Numbered from the stretch's first letter, positions 1-6,800 are shown. The stretch: 15,558 bases of DNA from G039029935 sp039029935 (GCA_039029935.1 JBCCFC010000154.1:1-15558); one strand, 5' to 3'. Made by a program: numbers and translations. The notes: generated from the letters alone by a model not told the origin.

Positions 1-69
1 CCACCTCATACCCCCTACTTTACAATTTTATGTGAAACCATTTGGTTTTGATGATTCAAGGAGAACATG

Positions 70-423
70 ATGGCTCAATTAACAGTAGAGGGATACGGAA
101 CGTTTGAGGTTGCAGATGGAAAACGGTTGGTGTTAGCGATGGTTGACGAAGCAGGGGTTGACCAGATGCATGCATGTGGTGGCAACTGTAAATGTACCAC
201 ATGCCGTGTTGAGTTTGTTTCTGGCGAACCAGACAAGATTACCGAGGCCGAAAAGGAGTTGCTGGCTCGCCGTGAGGTGGAAGGCCGACTCTCTTGCCAG
301 ATTCTTTGTGAAGGTGAGATGACAGTTCGAGCGGTTAGCCGTCTGGAAGGTAGCGGACGTCCTGATCCTGGGTCATGCCCAGAGGATGGCATTGCACCGG
401 AGCCAGTTTGGACAACCCAATAG
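70..423 (+). CDS. [2Fe-2S] ferredoxin
   Basis: Small soluble electron carrier of the beta-grasp [2Fe-2S] ferredoxin family (117 aa). Numbered from the ATG at 70, the cluster ligands are C36, C42, C45 and C76, giving CX5CX2CX30C in the context HACGGNCKCTTCRV. The first spacing is adrenodoxin-like, while the last is short as in plant-type ferredoxins. C40 is an extra cysteine inside the cluster loop, and C80 and C103 are further non-ligand cysteines. A roughly 25-residue Pro/Gly-rich tail follows the fold. Two ATGs are adjacent (67 and 70). The AAGGAG at 58-63 is 3 nt from the first and 6 nt from the second, so 70 is preferred. A terminator follows directly, so the gene ends its transcript. Its redox partner is unknown, and the neighbouring enzymes do not identify one. 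The family call is secure. Confidence 0.93.
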   Translation: MAQLTVEGYGTFEVADGKRLVLAMVDEAGVDQMHACGGNCKCTTCRVEFVSGEPDKITEAEKELLARREVEGRLSCQILCEGEMTVRAVSRLEGSGRPDPGSCPEDGIAPEPVWTTQ

Positions 424-441
424 AGACAAATCTATTCATGT

Positions 442-476
442 GAGGCCAATCCATGATGTTGGGTTGGCCTCTTTTT
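442..476 (+). terminator. Rho-independent terminator of the ferredoxin gene
   Basis: An 11-bp stem (442-452 with 461-471, arms starting GAGGCCAA and ending TTGGCCTC, one G-T pair) closes an 8-base loop and is followed by TTTTTA. It begins 18 nt after the ferredoxin stop. The T-run also marks where the homology of the downstream 8-bp repeat element begins. Confidence 0.9.
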
Positions 477-604
477 ATTGCATAGGGAAGTGTAAAATCA
501 GCTAGTCAGCTAGTCAGCTAGTCAGCTAGTCAGCTAGTCAGCTAGTCAGCTTGTCAGCCTGTCAGTCAGTGCGCTGAAGTGCTGAAATGCTGAGGTGCTG
601 AAAA
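472..604. repeat. TCAGCTAG-family 8-bp foldback repeat, copy 1
   Basis: The element starts with TTTTTATTGCATAGG and an A/G-rich stretch ending TAAAATCAG. Six perfect 8-bp TCAGCTAG units follow at 498-545, then two variants (TCAGCTTG, TCAGCCTG, 546-561). The right side (573-604) holds four degenerate units GCTGAAGT, GCTGAAAT, GCTGAGGT and GCTGAAAA. Read on the other strand, these are xxxTCAGC, so the right half is an inverted, degenerate version of the left. The element fills the gap between the convergent ferredoxin and citryl-CoA-lyase-like genes. A second copy with the same flank lies at 2776-2928. There are no unique spacers, so it is not a CRISPR array. Confidence 0.9.
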
Positions 605-609
605 CTTTT

Positions 610-1389
610 TTAGTCACGCATATGATCTGTCGCTTCATCCTCAACGCGATACCAGATTTCCTTTGCCATTGGATGCCGCATCTCTTCCAAAATGTGTCCA
701 ACCAGGCCGACGGCTCGTGCCATCACGCCCAAGCCGCGACAGACTTGCCACGGTAGCCCTAGCTCGCTGGCAACAGCACCGATGGCCCCGGTTGCATTGA
801 TGGGTAGGACGCGGTTATAACGACGTTCTGCCTCCTGTTGAATGGCTTGCATCAGGGCAATATTGCGTCCGCTAAAACCTTGTTCAGTTGCAATGGCAAA
901 GAGTCGCGGTGTGCGCGGGTCTACTGGTTTGTGGACATTGTGACCAATGCCAGGGATGATGGCACGAGTTTTGGAAAATTCGGCCACAATCTCTTGGGCA
1001 AGTGCCTCTAAATCCACATCATCAGGGGTATCTGCCAGAGCCTCTTGCAACATCTTGGCTGACCCTTCAATGGTTCCTACAAAGACATTGCCAAGTCCCA
1101 GTAACCCTGCTGCCACTGCGCCCTGCAATGACTCTGGTGCGCCAAGGATGGTCATGCGTGTTGATAGAGCACTAGGTGTGACGCCATGTTCGACCAACGT
1201 GACGAGCAGCGAGTTGATAACAATGGATTCTTGGGGGGTCGGTAGTCGATTCATGATTTCTAAAAAGGCCATATCGCCAAGATTGACATTGCCCAATAAT
1301 TCTTCAGGCAGGTCGTAGCCCTTGACAACAATCTTATCGCTTTTACTCCAGCCCATCTCTGTATGAAGTTGTGTTGGTGTATGCGCCAT
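610..1389 (-). CDS. Citrate synthase superfamily protein, citryl-CoA-lyase-like
   Basis: A 259-aa protein of the short citrate-synthase fold, about the size of citryl-CoA lyases, which split citryl-CoA into acetyl-CoA and oxaloacetate. H68 in EHGVTPS matches the first active-site His region, and H150 in GIGHNVHK matches the GHxVxK His motif. The C-terminal ARAVGLVGHILEE helix is typical of the superfamily. The segment LPINATGA (195-202) aligns with the usual LPxNVDGA/NVDFYSG, so the catalytic Asp position appears to be Thr200. This makes classical chemistry uncertain. The start at 1389 is chosen because AAGGAG lies 9 nt upstream and the protein then begins MAHTPTQ. An ATG at 1434 sits inside a hairpin and is unlikely. 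No adjacent citrate-metabolism gene supports a pathway, so the superfamily is certain and the exact reaction is not. Confidence 0.85.
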   Translation of the reverse strand: MAHTPTQLHTEMGWSKSDKIVVKGYDLPEELLGNVNLGDMAFLEIMNRLPTPQESIVINSLLVTLVEHGVTPSALSTRMTILGAPESLQGAVAAGLLGLGNVFVGTIEGSAKMLQEALADTPDDVDLEALAQEIVAEFSKTRAIIPGIGHNVHKPVDPRTPRLFAIATEQGFSGRNIALMQAIQQEAERRYNRVLPINATGAIGAVASELGLPWQVCRGLGVMARAVGLVGHILEEMRHPMAKEIWYRVEDEATDHMRD

Positions 1390-1417
1390 GTTGGTTTTCT
1401 CCTTACATAAACATCTA

Positions 1418-1453
1418 AAAATGACCGTCATCATTAGGGATGACGGTCATTTT
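1418..1453. promoter_or_regulatory. Perfect 15-bp hairpin in the divergent intergenic region
   Basis: AAAATGACCGTCATC (1418-1432) and its exact reverse complement (1439-1453) flank a 6-base loop. On the minus strand it lies 23 nt upstream of the AAGGAG of the citryl-CoA-lyase-like gene and is followed by TTTTTAG, so it resembles an intrinsic terminator or attenuator in that leader. A TATAAT box on the minus strand (1461 down to 1456), without a convincing -35, would place transcription start inside the palindrome. An operator role is therefore an alternative. The hairpin is certain, its role is not. Confidence 0.6.
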
Positions 1454-1507
1454 GATTATATACTAAATACGCTTTCCATAAAATAAATTTTAATTCAAGG
1501 AATAATA

Positions 1508-2758
1508 ATGACTACGCAAACAATACAATATCAATACGAAGCCTACAAAGCACAAGGGCTTACGCTCAACATGCAACGCGGCCAACCTTCTGATGCAGAC
1601 TTTGACCTGAGTCTGCCCATGCTCACGGTCGTGGATGCTGAGGATGTCATCACGCCCAGCGGTATCGACATCCGCAACTATCCAGGTGGTGTAGCGGGAT
1701 TGCCTGAAGCACGTGCGCTTTTTAGTGAAATGCTGCGGGTTGCGCCGTCGGAAATCCTGCTTGGTAATAGTTCGAGCTTGGAAATGATGGCGAGTCTGTT
1801 GAAGTGGATAATGTTGCGCGGTGTCAGTGCTGACAGCCAGCCTTGGGTCACGCAATCACCAAAGATGATTATCACCGTTCCAGGCTATGATCGCCACTTT
1901 TCACTGCTACAAACCATTGGCTTTGAACTGGTGGCTGTGCCTATCAACGAAAATGGGCCGGATATGGATGCGGTCGAAGCGTTGGTTGCCAACGACGCCA
2001 GCATCAAGGGCATCTTCTTTGTGCCGACCTATAGCAACCCCACAGGCGACACCATTTCTGAAGAAACAGCCCAACGTCTGGTTTCCATGCCAACGGCAGC
2101 GTCCGACTTTGTAGTTTTTGCCGATGATGCCTATGCCGTTCACCATCTGGATGAGGATCGGCTGAATGGCATCAACGACATTCCCAACCTGCTAGAAGCT
2201 GCCAAAGCCGCTGGCAACCCAGAGCGTGTGATTCTCTTTGGTTCCACATCAAAAGTGACCTTTAGTGGTGCTGGCCTTGGTTATATGGGCATGAGCGAAA
2301 CCAATCTTGCCTACTGGAGCAAACTGCTGGGTCAACAGACGATTGGCCCCAACAAAGTGGAACAGTGGCGACATGTGCGCTTCCTTGAAAAGTACCCTGG
2401 CGGCTGGCGTGGATTGATGAGCAATCATGCCAAGATTATCAAGCCCAAGTTTGATGCCGTGATGCGTGTGCTGGAAGAGGAGTTGGGCGGCACAGGGCTG
2501 GCACGCTGGACCAAACCCAGAGGCGGCTACTTTATCAGCTTGGATACGACACACCCCATCGCAAAACGTGTGATCGAATTGGCTGGCGAGGCTGGCGTTT
2601 CGCTGACACCCGCAGGGTCAACCTATCCAAACAAAGTTGACCCCAACAACACCAACATCCGCCTTGCGCCAACTCGACCACCACTAGAGGAAGTAGAACA
2701 GGCCATGCAAGTTGTGGCGACATGTATTAAGTTGGCGTCGGCTGAGTATGATGGGTAA
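1508..2758 (+). CDS. Type Ic aspartate-aminotransferase-like PLP enzyme
   Basis: A 416-aa cytosolic fold-type I aminotransferase, probably transferring amino groups between aspartate or a related amino acid and 2-oxoglutarate. Visible signature residues are N177 in SNPTGD, D206 and Y209 in DDAYAVHHL, the PLP-binding K249 in GSTSKVTFSGAG, and R385 in NIRLAPTRPP for the substrate carboxylate. NYPGG (57-61) contributes to the cofactor site. The QRGQPSD start and the DDAYAVHHL and SGAGLGY wording fit the subgroup Ic (MocR-like aspartate aminotransferase) family better than classical AspC. AAGGAA lies 5 nt before the ATG. It is divergent from the citryl-CoA-lyase-like gene, whose product could supply oxaloacetate, though that link is speculative. 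The enzyme class is secure; substrate is inferred. Confidence 0.92.
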   Translation: MTTQTIQYQYEAYKAQGLTLNMQRGQPSDADFDLSLPMLTVVDAEDVITPSGIDIRNYPGGVAGLPEARALFSEMLRVAPSEILLGNSSSLEMMASLLKWIMLRGVSADSQPWVTQSPKMIITVPGYDRHFSLLQTIGFELVAVPINENGPDMDAVEALVANDASIKGIFFVPTYSNPTGDTISEETAQRLVSMPTAASDFVVFADDAYAVHHLDEDRLNGINDIPNLLEAAKAAGNPERVILFGSTSKVTFSGAGLGYMGMSETNLAYWSKLLGQQTIGPNKVEQWRHVRFLEKYPGGWRGLMSNHAKIIKPKFDAVMRVLEEELGGTGLARWTKPRGGYFISLDTTHPIAKRVIELAGEAGVSLTPAGSTYPNKVDPNNTNIRLAPTRPPLEEVEQAMQVVATCIKLASAEYDG

Positions 2759-2775
2759 CAGTTCAGCGATATAGA

Positions 2776-2928
2776 TTTTTATTGCATAGGAAAGTATAAA
2801 ATCAGCTAGTCAGCTAGTTAGCTTGTTGCATAGGAAAGTATAAAATCAGCTAGTCAGCTAGTTAGCTTGCGAGCTTGTCAGTCAGTGTGCTGAAGTGCTG
2901 AAATGCTGAAATGCTGACAAGCTGATTT
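2776..2928. repeat. TCAGCTAG-family 8-bp foldback repeat, copy 2, with a 44-bp internal duplication
   Basis: It has the same flank as copy 1 (TTTTTATTGCATAGG, then TAAAATCAGCTAG). Here a 44-bp unit from TTGCATAGG to TTAGCTTG is exactly duplicated in tandem (2782-2825 and 2826-2869). The right side (2889-2928) has five 8-base units beginning GCTGA. The outer ends pair: AAATCAGCTAGTCAG at 2798 matches the reverse complement of CTGACAAGCTGATTT (2914-2928) at 14 of 15 bases. The element lies between the convergent aminotransferase and SDR genes, the same type of location as copy 1. Confidence 0.9.
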
Positions 2929-2943
2929 GATAGATTGGAATAA

Positions 2944-2989
2944 GTGAGAAATAGACAGAACGTAATCAGGTGGATTGTCTACTTCTCAC
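2944..2989 (-). terminator. Hairpin downstream of the SDR gene, possible terminator
   Basis: GTGAGAAATAGACA (2944-2957) and TGTCTACTTCTCAC (2976-2989) pair over 14 positions with one mismatch around an 18-base loop. It starts 14 nt past the SDR stop on the minus strand. Only a weak T-rich tail (TTATTCC) follows, so termination is plausible rather than shown. Confidence 0.5.
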
Positions 2990-3003
2990 AGAACACAATA
3001 TAT

Positions 3004-3801
3004 TTACTGCCGATTTGCTAACGAAATACCGCCATCCAACGGAATCACAGCACCATTCAAATATGCTGCGCCCGGCGAGGCTAAGTAAATCGCCAGTGCC
3101 GCCATATCCTCTGGACTGCCTGCCCGACCCAGTGGATAATTCTCTTCGATACGCTGTTGGCCCTCGTCACTGGTAAAGACAAAGCGCGTCATCTGGCTAG
3201 GAAAGAGTCCCGGTGCAATGGCATTGACGGTGATATAGCGATCCATGAGATGTACCGCCAATACACGCGTCAGGTGATGCACAGCGGCTTTGCTGGCCGC
3301 ATAGGGGAAGTTGTCCATTGATGGCACGGTCAGCCCGTCGATAGAGCCAATGTTGATAACACGGGCAGGGTTCTGCTTGGTCGCCGCTTTGTCGAGCAAA
3401 GGCAACAGGTCACGCGTTAGCATAAACAGCCCTTTAACATTGATATCCATCGTGCGGTCATAGCCCGACTCTGGGAACTCGTCCAGCGGCGCACCCCACG
3501 CTGCCCCCGCGTTGTTGACAAGAATATCCAGTTTCTCCTCGCGTTCCTTGATGGCATTGACCAACGTCGCCTGTCCTTCTGCCGTGGCTAGATTTGCAGG
3601 AATGGCGATACATTCACCATGCTTTGATAGCTCGGCTTCAACCGCTTCACATACCTCAACTTTGCGTGACGAGATGTACACTTTAACGCCATTGGCAATA
3701 TAGGCTTGGGCAATCATCAGCCCAATCCCACGTGAACCGCCTGTGACGAGTGCCGTTTTGCCACTGATTGAGAAGAGCTGGTTGAGTTGTAGTGTGTCCA
3801 T
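3004..3801 (-). CDS. Short-chain dehydrogenase/reductase (SDR), RhlG/FabG-like
   Basis: A 265-aa classical SDR using NAD(P)H to interconvert a carbonyl and an alcohol. The Rossmann motif TGGSRGIG is at 20-27, NNAG at 96-99, and N121, S153, Y167 and K171 form the catalytic tetrad. SSRK after the second strand suggests NADPH preference, since the Arg can bind the 2'-phosphate. PG at 197-198 and the LDGG end are standard. Length is typical and the protein is complete. The substrate is not readable; the wording resembles RhlG-type beta-ketoacyl reductases and gluconate 5-dehydrogenases. AAAGGA lies 9 nt before the ATG. It follows the phenylacetate-CoA-ligase-like gene on the same strand across 148 nt that contain an 8-bp repeat element, so co-transcription is possible but not certain. 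Confidence 0.92.
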   Translation of the reverse strand: MDTLQLNQLFSISGKTALVTGGSRGIGLMIAQAYIANGVKVYISSRKVEVCEAVEAELSKHGECIAIPANLATAEGQATLVNAIKEREEKLDILVNNAGAAWGAPLDEFPESGYDRTMDINVKGLFMLTRDLLPLLDKAATKQNPARVINIGSIDGLTVPSMDNFPYAASKAAVHHLTRVLAVHLMDRYITVNAIAPGLFPSQMTRFVFTSDEGQQRIEENYPLGRAGSPEDMAALAIYLASPGAAYLNGAVIPLDGGISLANRQ

Positions 3802-3824
3802 TTTTGTGTTTCCTTTCGTGATTG

Positions 3825-3946
3825 GTAGGTCCGTAGGTCTGTAGGTCTGTAGGTCTGTAGGTCTGTAGGTCTGTAGGTCGGTGATCAGTTATCGACCCAC
3901 CGAATACCGACCTACTGATATACCGAATACCGACCTACCGAACACC
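3825..3946. repeat. GTAGGTCT-family 8-bp foldback repeat
   Basis: Seven 8-bp units run without gap at 3825-3880: GTAGGTCC, five GTAGGTCT, then GTAGGTCG. The right side (3900-3946) holds inverted, degenerate units. ACCGACCTAC occurs at 3906-3915 and 3929-3938, each the exact reverse complement of GTAGGTCGGT at 3873-3882. A 16-base block beginning CCGAATACC repeats at 3900 and 3923. The element occupies nearly all of the gap between the ligase-like gene and the SDR gene. Its sequence is unrelated to the TCAGCTAG family, but its plan (uniform 8-bp array, then inverted degenerate array) is the same. Confidence 0.88.
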
Positions 3947-3949
3947 TTC

Positions 3950-5188
3950 TTAGTTCCAACCACGCTCATCCACCATCCCCGGTGCATCATCCGCAATTTC
4001 ATCAGCAGAGACAAAGACAAGCTCATTTGCACGAACACGACATGCTTGACGGATAGCAGCGTGGATGGCCTCTTCCAGCGATGCAGGGTCGGCACTGGCG
4101 TCGTTGAGCGCAATGCGCACGGTGAAGACATCACGATCAGCAGGGCGTGAGACAATGCCTTGCACCTTTGCCATGCCACCAATGCCTGCTGTGACTTGAC
4201 CGATGGAGAAGCGCAGTTGATTGGGGTGGACAAACATGCCCCGTACTTTTTTCGCCTCGCCACTGCGACCCACCAGCATAATCGCCCGTTCTTCCTGCTT
4301 GCTGTTGCCCGGATTTGGGTCAACGTTAACTGCCATGTCGCCTGTGCCAAAGCGAATCAGCGGATAGGCATGGTTGGTGTTGGTGACAACGACTTCACCT
4401 GTTTCACCTGCGCCGACCAGTTCACCCGTCTCTGGGTCTACCACCTGAATGACAGGCTCCGGCATCAACTGCATCGCCATTGTCCCGTCCATATTAAGGG
4501 CTAACGCACCCAACTCAGCGGTGGCATAGGCATTACCGACAGTGATACCATACTCATCTACCAACGTTGCCCGTAAACTAGCGGGCAGCGGCTCGGCTGA
4601 AACCAAGGCTTTGTTGATCTTGAGTTGACTCTTGGGGTCAATGCCCATCTCTTCTGCTTTCTTGAGCAGTCCCATGAGGAAGCTTGGTGTCCCCACATAG
4701 CCTGTTGCACCGAGGTCGAGCATGAGCTTGACTTGTAGCTCGCTGTTGCCAAAGCCCGTTGGGATGACGGTACAGCCGACTGCTGTCAGCGCGTTGTCTA
4801 CACCCAACCCGGCTGGCACCAAGTGATAGGAGAGCGCATTGATGACAACATCCTCGTTGGTAAAGCCAATCATGCCCAGTGCATGTTGCATTGTGGAGGC
4901 CATGTCGCTGTCACTGCTGCCATCGGGTTCATAGATTGGGCCTGGTGACATAAAGATGTGACGAATTTCCGTCATCGGCACAGCCAACATCCCGCCAAAG
5001 GGTGGGTTGGACTGTTGCAACGCAATCACATCATCTTTGGGCAGAATCGGCACTTTGGTCAGGTCGGCGACACTCTGCACGTCGTTCGGCGTCAGCCCCG
5101 CATCGTCCATGCGTTGACGGAATGCAGGTGCATTGGTATAGGCGTGGGCGACGATATCGCGCACGTTTTGATCCATTGAAGTGGACAT
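3950..5188 (-). CDS. Phenylacetate-CoA-ligase-like adenylate-forming protein
   Basis: A 412-aa member of the PaaK branch of the ANL superfamily, whose members activate carboxylic acids as acyl-adenylates and then CoA thioesters. Seen: the N-terminal YTNAPAFRQRMDDAGL segment typical of PaaK, AYATAELG (220-227, the A5 region), PLIRFGTGDM (276-285, A7) and GRSGEAKKVRGMFVHPNQL (307-325, A8 hinge and PaaK C-terminal domain). Two features are odd. The P-loop position reads MSPGPIYEPDG (80-90) instead of a Ser/Thr/Gly-rich loop with Lys. The C-terminus ends DDAPGMVDERGWN without the usual conserved Lys. The protein may therefore use a modified mechanism or be a non-adenylating binder. AAGGAG lies 6 nt before the ATG. 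It heads a probable unit with the SDR gene and diverges from the sulfatase gene. The substrate is unknown. Confidence 0.85.
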   Translation of the reverse strand: MSTSMDQNVRDIVAHAYTNAPAFRQRMDDAGLTPNDVQSVADLTKVPILPKDDVIALQQSNPPFGGMLAVPMTEIRHIFMSPGPIYEPDGSSDSDMASTMQHALGMIGFTNEDVVINALSYHLVPAGLGVDNALTAVGCTVIPTGFGNSELQVKLMLDLGATGYVGTPSFLMGLLKKAEEMGIDPKSQLKINKALVSAEPLPASLRATLVDEYGITVGNAYATAELGALALNMDGTMAMQLMPEPVIQVVDPETGELVGAGETGEVVVTNTNHAYPLIRFGTGDMAVNVDPNPGNSKQEERAIMLVGRSGEAKKVRGMFVHPNQLRFSIGQVTAGIGGMAKVQGIVSRPADRDVFTVRIALNDASADPASLEEAIHAAIRQACRVRANELVFVSADEIADDAPGMVDERGWN

Positions 5189-5333
5189 GGCTCTCTCCTT
5201 GATTTATTGGTGGCTTATGATGAAGCCTATTTTGTGACAATTGCAGATTATTATACAATCGAGCGCAATAGATGCATATTTATACGGTATCTATTTTGAA
5301 ATAAAGCTAATCCAATTCAAACAGGAGTGCATC

Positions 5334-6800
5334 ATGACAGATAGACCAAATATCATCCTGATCATTACAGATCAACAACGCTACGACACCATTCGCGCAT
5401 TGGGCTTTCCACACATGGACACCCCTCACCTAGACCGATTGGTGGAGGAAGGCACAACCTTTAGTAACTGTTTTATCACCGCCCCATCCTGTGCCCCTTC
5501 GCGAGCAAGTCTCTTTACAGGGCACTATCCACACACAACGGGTATCCTCAAAAATGCGGACCAGTGGCAACATTCGTGGGTCGAGGACCTGTCGGCGGGT
5601 GGCTATTACTGTGTGAATGTGGGCAAGATGCATTCATGGCCCTTTGAGACACCGTTGGGATTTGATGAGCGGTATGTGGTCGAGAATAAGGACCGCTATC
5701 TGGAGGGACGCTATTATTTTGATGAGTGGGATAAGGCGTTGCGCGCACGCGGGTTGGTAAAACAGCAGCGTGTGCTGTACCGAGAGCGAGAGGACTACAA
5801 TGACGCGTTGGGTGCGTTTGATTGGGAACTGCCCGAAGACATGCACTCAGATATGTTTGTGGGTGACATGGCGACATGGTGGCTGGATACCAAACCCAAG
5901 CCGGACAAACCGCTCTTTATGGAGATTGGATTCCCAGGACCGCATCCACCCTATGACCCGACGCCGCGTTTTGTCGAGCCATATTTGGAGAAGGAACTGC
6001 CATTGCTCGACGTGACCGAAGACGAGTTAGCCAACCAGCCACCACCCTTTCAAGCAATGCGTGTCCACAACGCCGAAGTCGATCACGATTCGGTTGTGCA
6101 TAAGCTCAACCCTACCAATGAGGAACGTCACCGCCAGCGCGCCTATTACCTTGCCAACGTGACCATGATTGATGAGAAAGTAGGCGAGATTTTGCAGGCA
6201 CTGGATCGCAACGGCTATCTGGACAACTCAGTCGTCATCTTCACATCGGATCATGGTGATTGTTTGACCGATCACGGGCATAGCCAGAAATGGACAATGT
6301 ACGATATAATCACGCGTGTGCCATTGGTGGTTTGGCAGGGGGATGAGGCAATGAAATCGGTAACGGGACCAGCAACGGGACCAGCAACGGGCGGGCGTCA
6401 ACTGGATGGCTTGTGTCAGTTGATGGACATTGGGCCAGCGATTTTAGAGATGGCGGGTGTCGAGCCGTCGTCGTTGATGGAAGCGGAGTCGCTACTGCCA
6501 GCCATCCAAGGCAAAGCATGGGCGGGGCGTGATGTGGTCTATGCCGAGCATTGTCGTGATGGCATCTTGCAAGAAACCGACTTCATGACAATGGTGCGGA
6601 CACAAGAATGGAAACTGGTGCATTTCTTGGATGAACCCTTTGGTCAGTTGTTTGATCTGGTGAATGATCCTGATGAAGTGCAGAACTTGTGGGATGAACC
6701 AGCGCATCAAGCCACAAAGCAGGCGTTGCTGGCGAATTTGATGGAGTGGCGGATTCGAAGTGCCTATCATACAAGTGAGTGGGGGCGGGATTTTCGGTAG
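5334..6800 (+). CDS. Formylglycine-dependent sulfatase, S1 family
   Basis: A 488-aa type I sulfatase hydrolysing sulfate esters with a calcium ion and a formylglycine made from Cys53 in CAPSR (53-57). Expected active-site residues are visible: D13-Q14 (TDQQR), R57, K98 and H100 (GKMH), H204 (GPHPPYDP), D306-H307 (TSDHGD) and K319. There is no signal peptide (MTDRPNIILIITDQQ), so it should act in the cytoplasm on imported substrate, unlike many secreted sulfatases. A maturase (FGE or anSME) must lie elsewhere. AGGAG lies 6 nt before this ATG; an upstream TTG at 5241 without a matching SD is rejected. The 145-nt gap upstream is shared with the divergent ligase-like gene and shows no convincing consensus promoter. 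Residues 342-353 contain an in-frame GPAT duplication. The substrate cannot be read from the sequence. Confidence 0.93.
   Translation: MTDRPNIILIITDQQRYDTIRALGFPHMDTPHLDRLVEEGTTFSNCFITAPSCAPSRASLFTGHYPHTTGILKNADQWQHSWVEDLSAGGYYCVNVGKMHSWPFETPLGFDERYVVENKDRYLEGRYYFDEWDKALRARGLVKQQRVLYREREDYNDALGAFDWELPEDMHSDMFVGDMATWWLDTKPKPDKPLFMEIGFPGPHPPYDPTPRFVEPYLEKELPLLDVTEDELANQPPPFQAMRVHNAEVDHDSVVHKLNPTNEERHRQRAYYLANVTMIDEKVGEILQALDRNGYLDNSVVIFTSDHGDCLTDHGHSQKWTMYDIITRVPLVVWQGDEAMKSVTGPATGPATGGRQLDGLCQLMDIGPAILEMAGVEPSSLMEAESLLPAIQGKAWAGRDVVYAEHCRDGILQETDFMTMVRTQEWKLVHFLDEPFGQLFDLVNDPDEVQNLWDEPAHQATKQALLANLMEWRIRSAYHTSEWGRDFR
6363..6391 (+). repeat. In-frame 12-bp tandem repeat in the sulfatase gene
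   Basis: ACGGGACCAGCA occurs twice back to back (6363-6374 and 6375-6386), followed by ACGGG of a third. It encodes the TGPATGPATGG stretch in a loop between the metal-site segment and the C-terminal subdomain. It is consistent with slippage that preserved the frame. Confidence 0.8.

Noticed and set aside
498..561. Possible CRISPR array in the regular TCAGCTAG repeats
   Set aside because: The units are 8 bp with no unique spacers, there are no cas genes, and the repeats are plain tandem copies.
947..1318. Plus-strand open frame of 123 codons opposite the citryl-CoA-lyase-like gene
   Set aside because: It is an antisense shadow of a well-supported gene with no recognisable domain.
3825..3880. 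Possible CRISPR or replication-origin iterons in the GTAGGTCT array
   Set aside because: No spacers and no initiator gene are nearby; the array and inverted half match the plan of the other 8-bp elements.
5241..5333. Upstream TTG start for the sulfatase
   Set aside because: There is no ribosome binding site there, while AGGAG precedes the ATG at 5334, which begins directly with the conserved sulfatase N-terminus.
5189..5333. Possible sigma-70 promoter between the ligase-like gene and the sulfatase (TTGTGA...TATACA)
   Set aside because: The spacing is about 14 bp and neither hexamer is close to consensus, so I could not support it.
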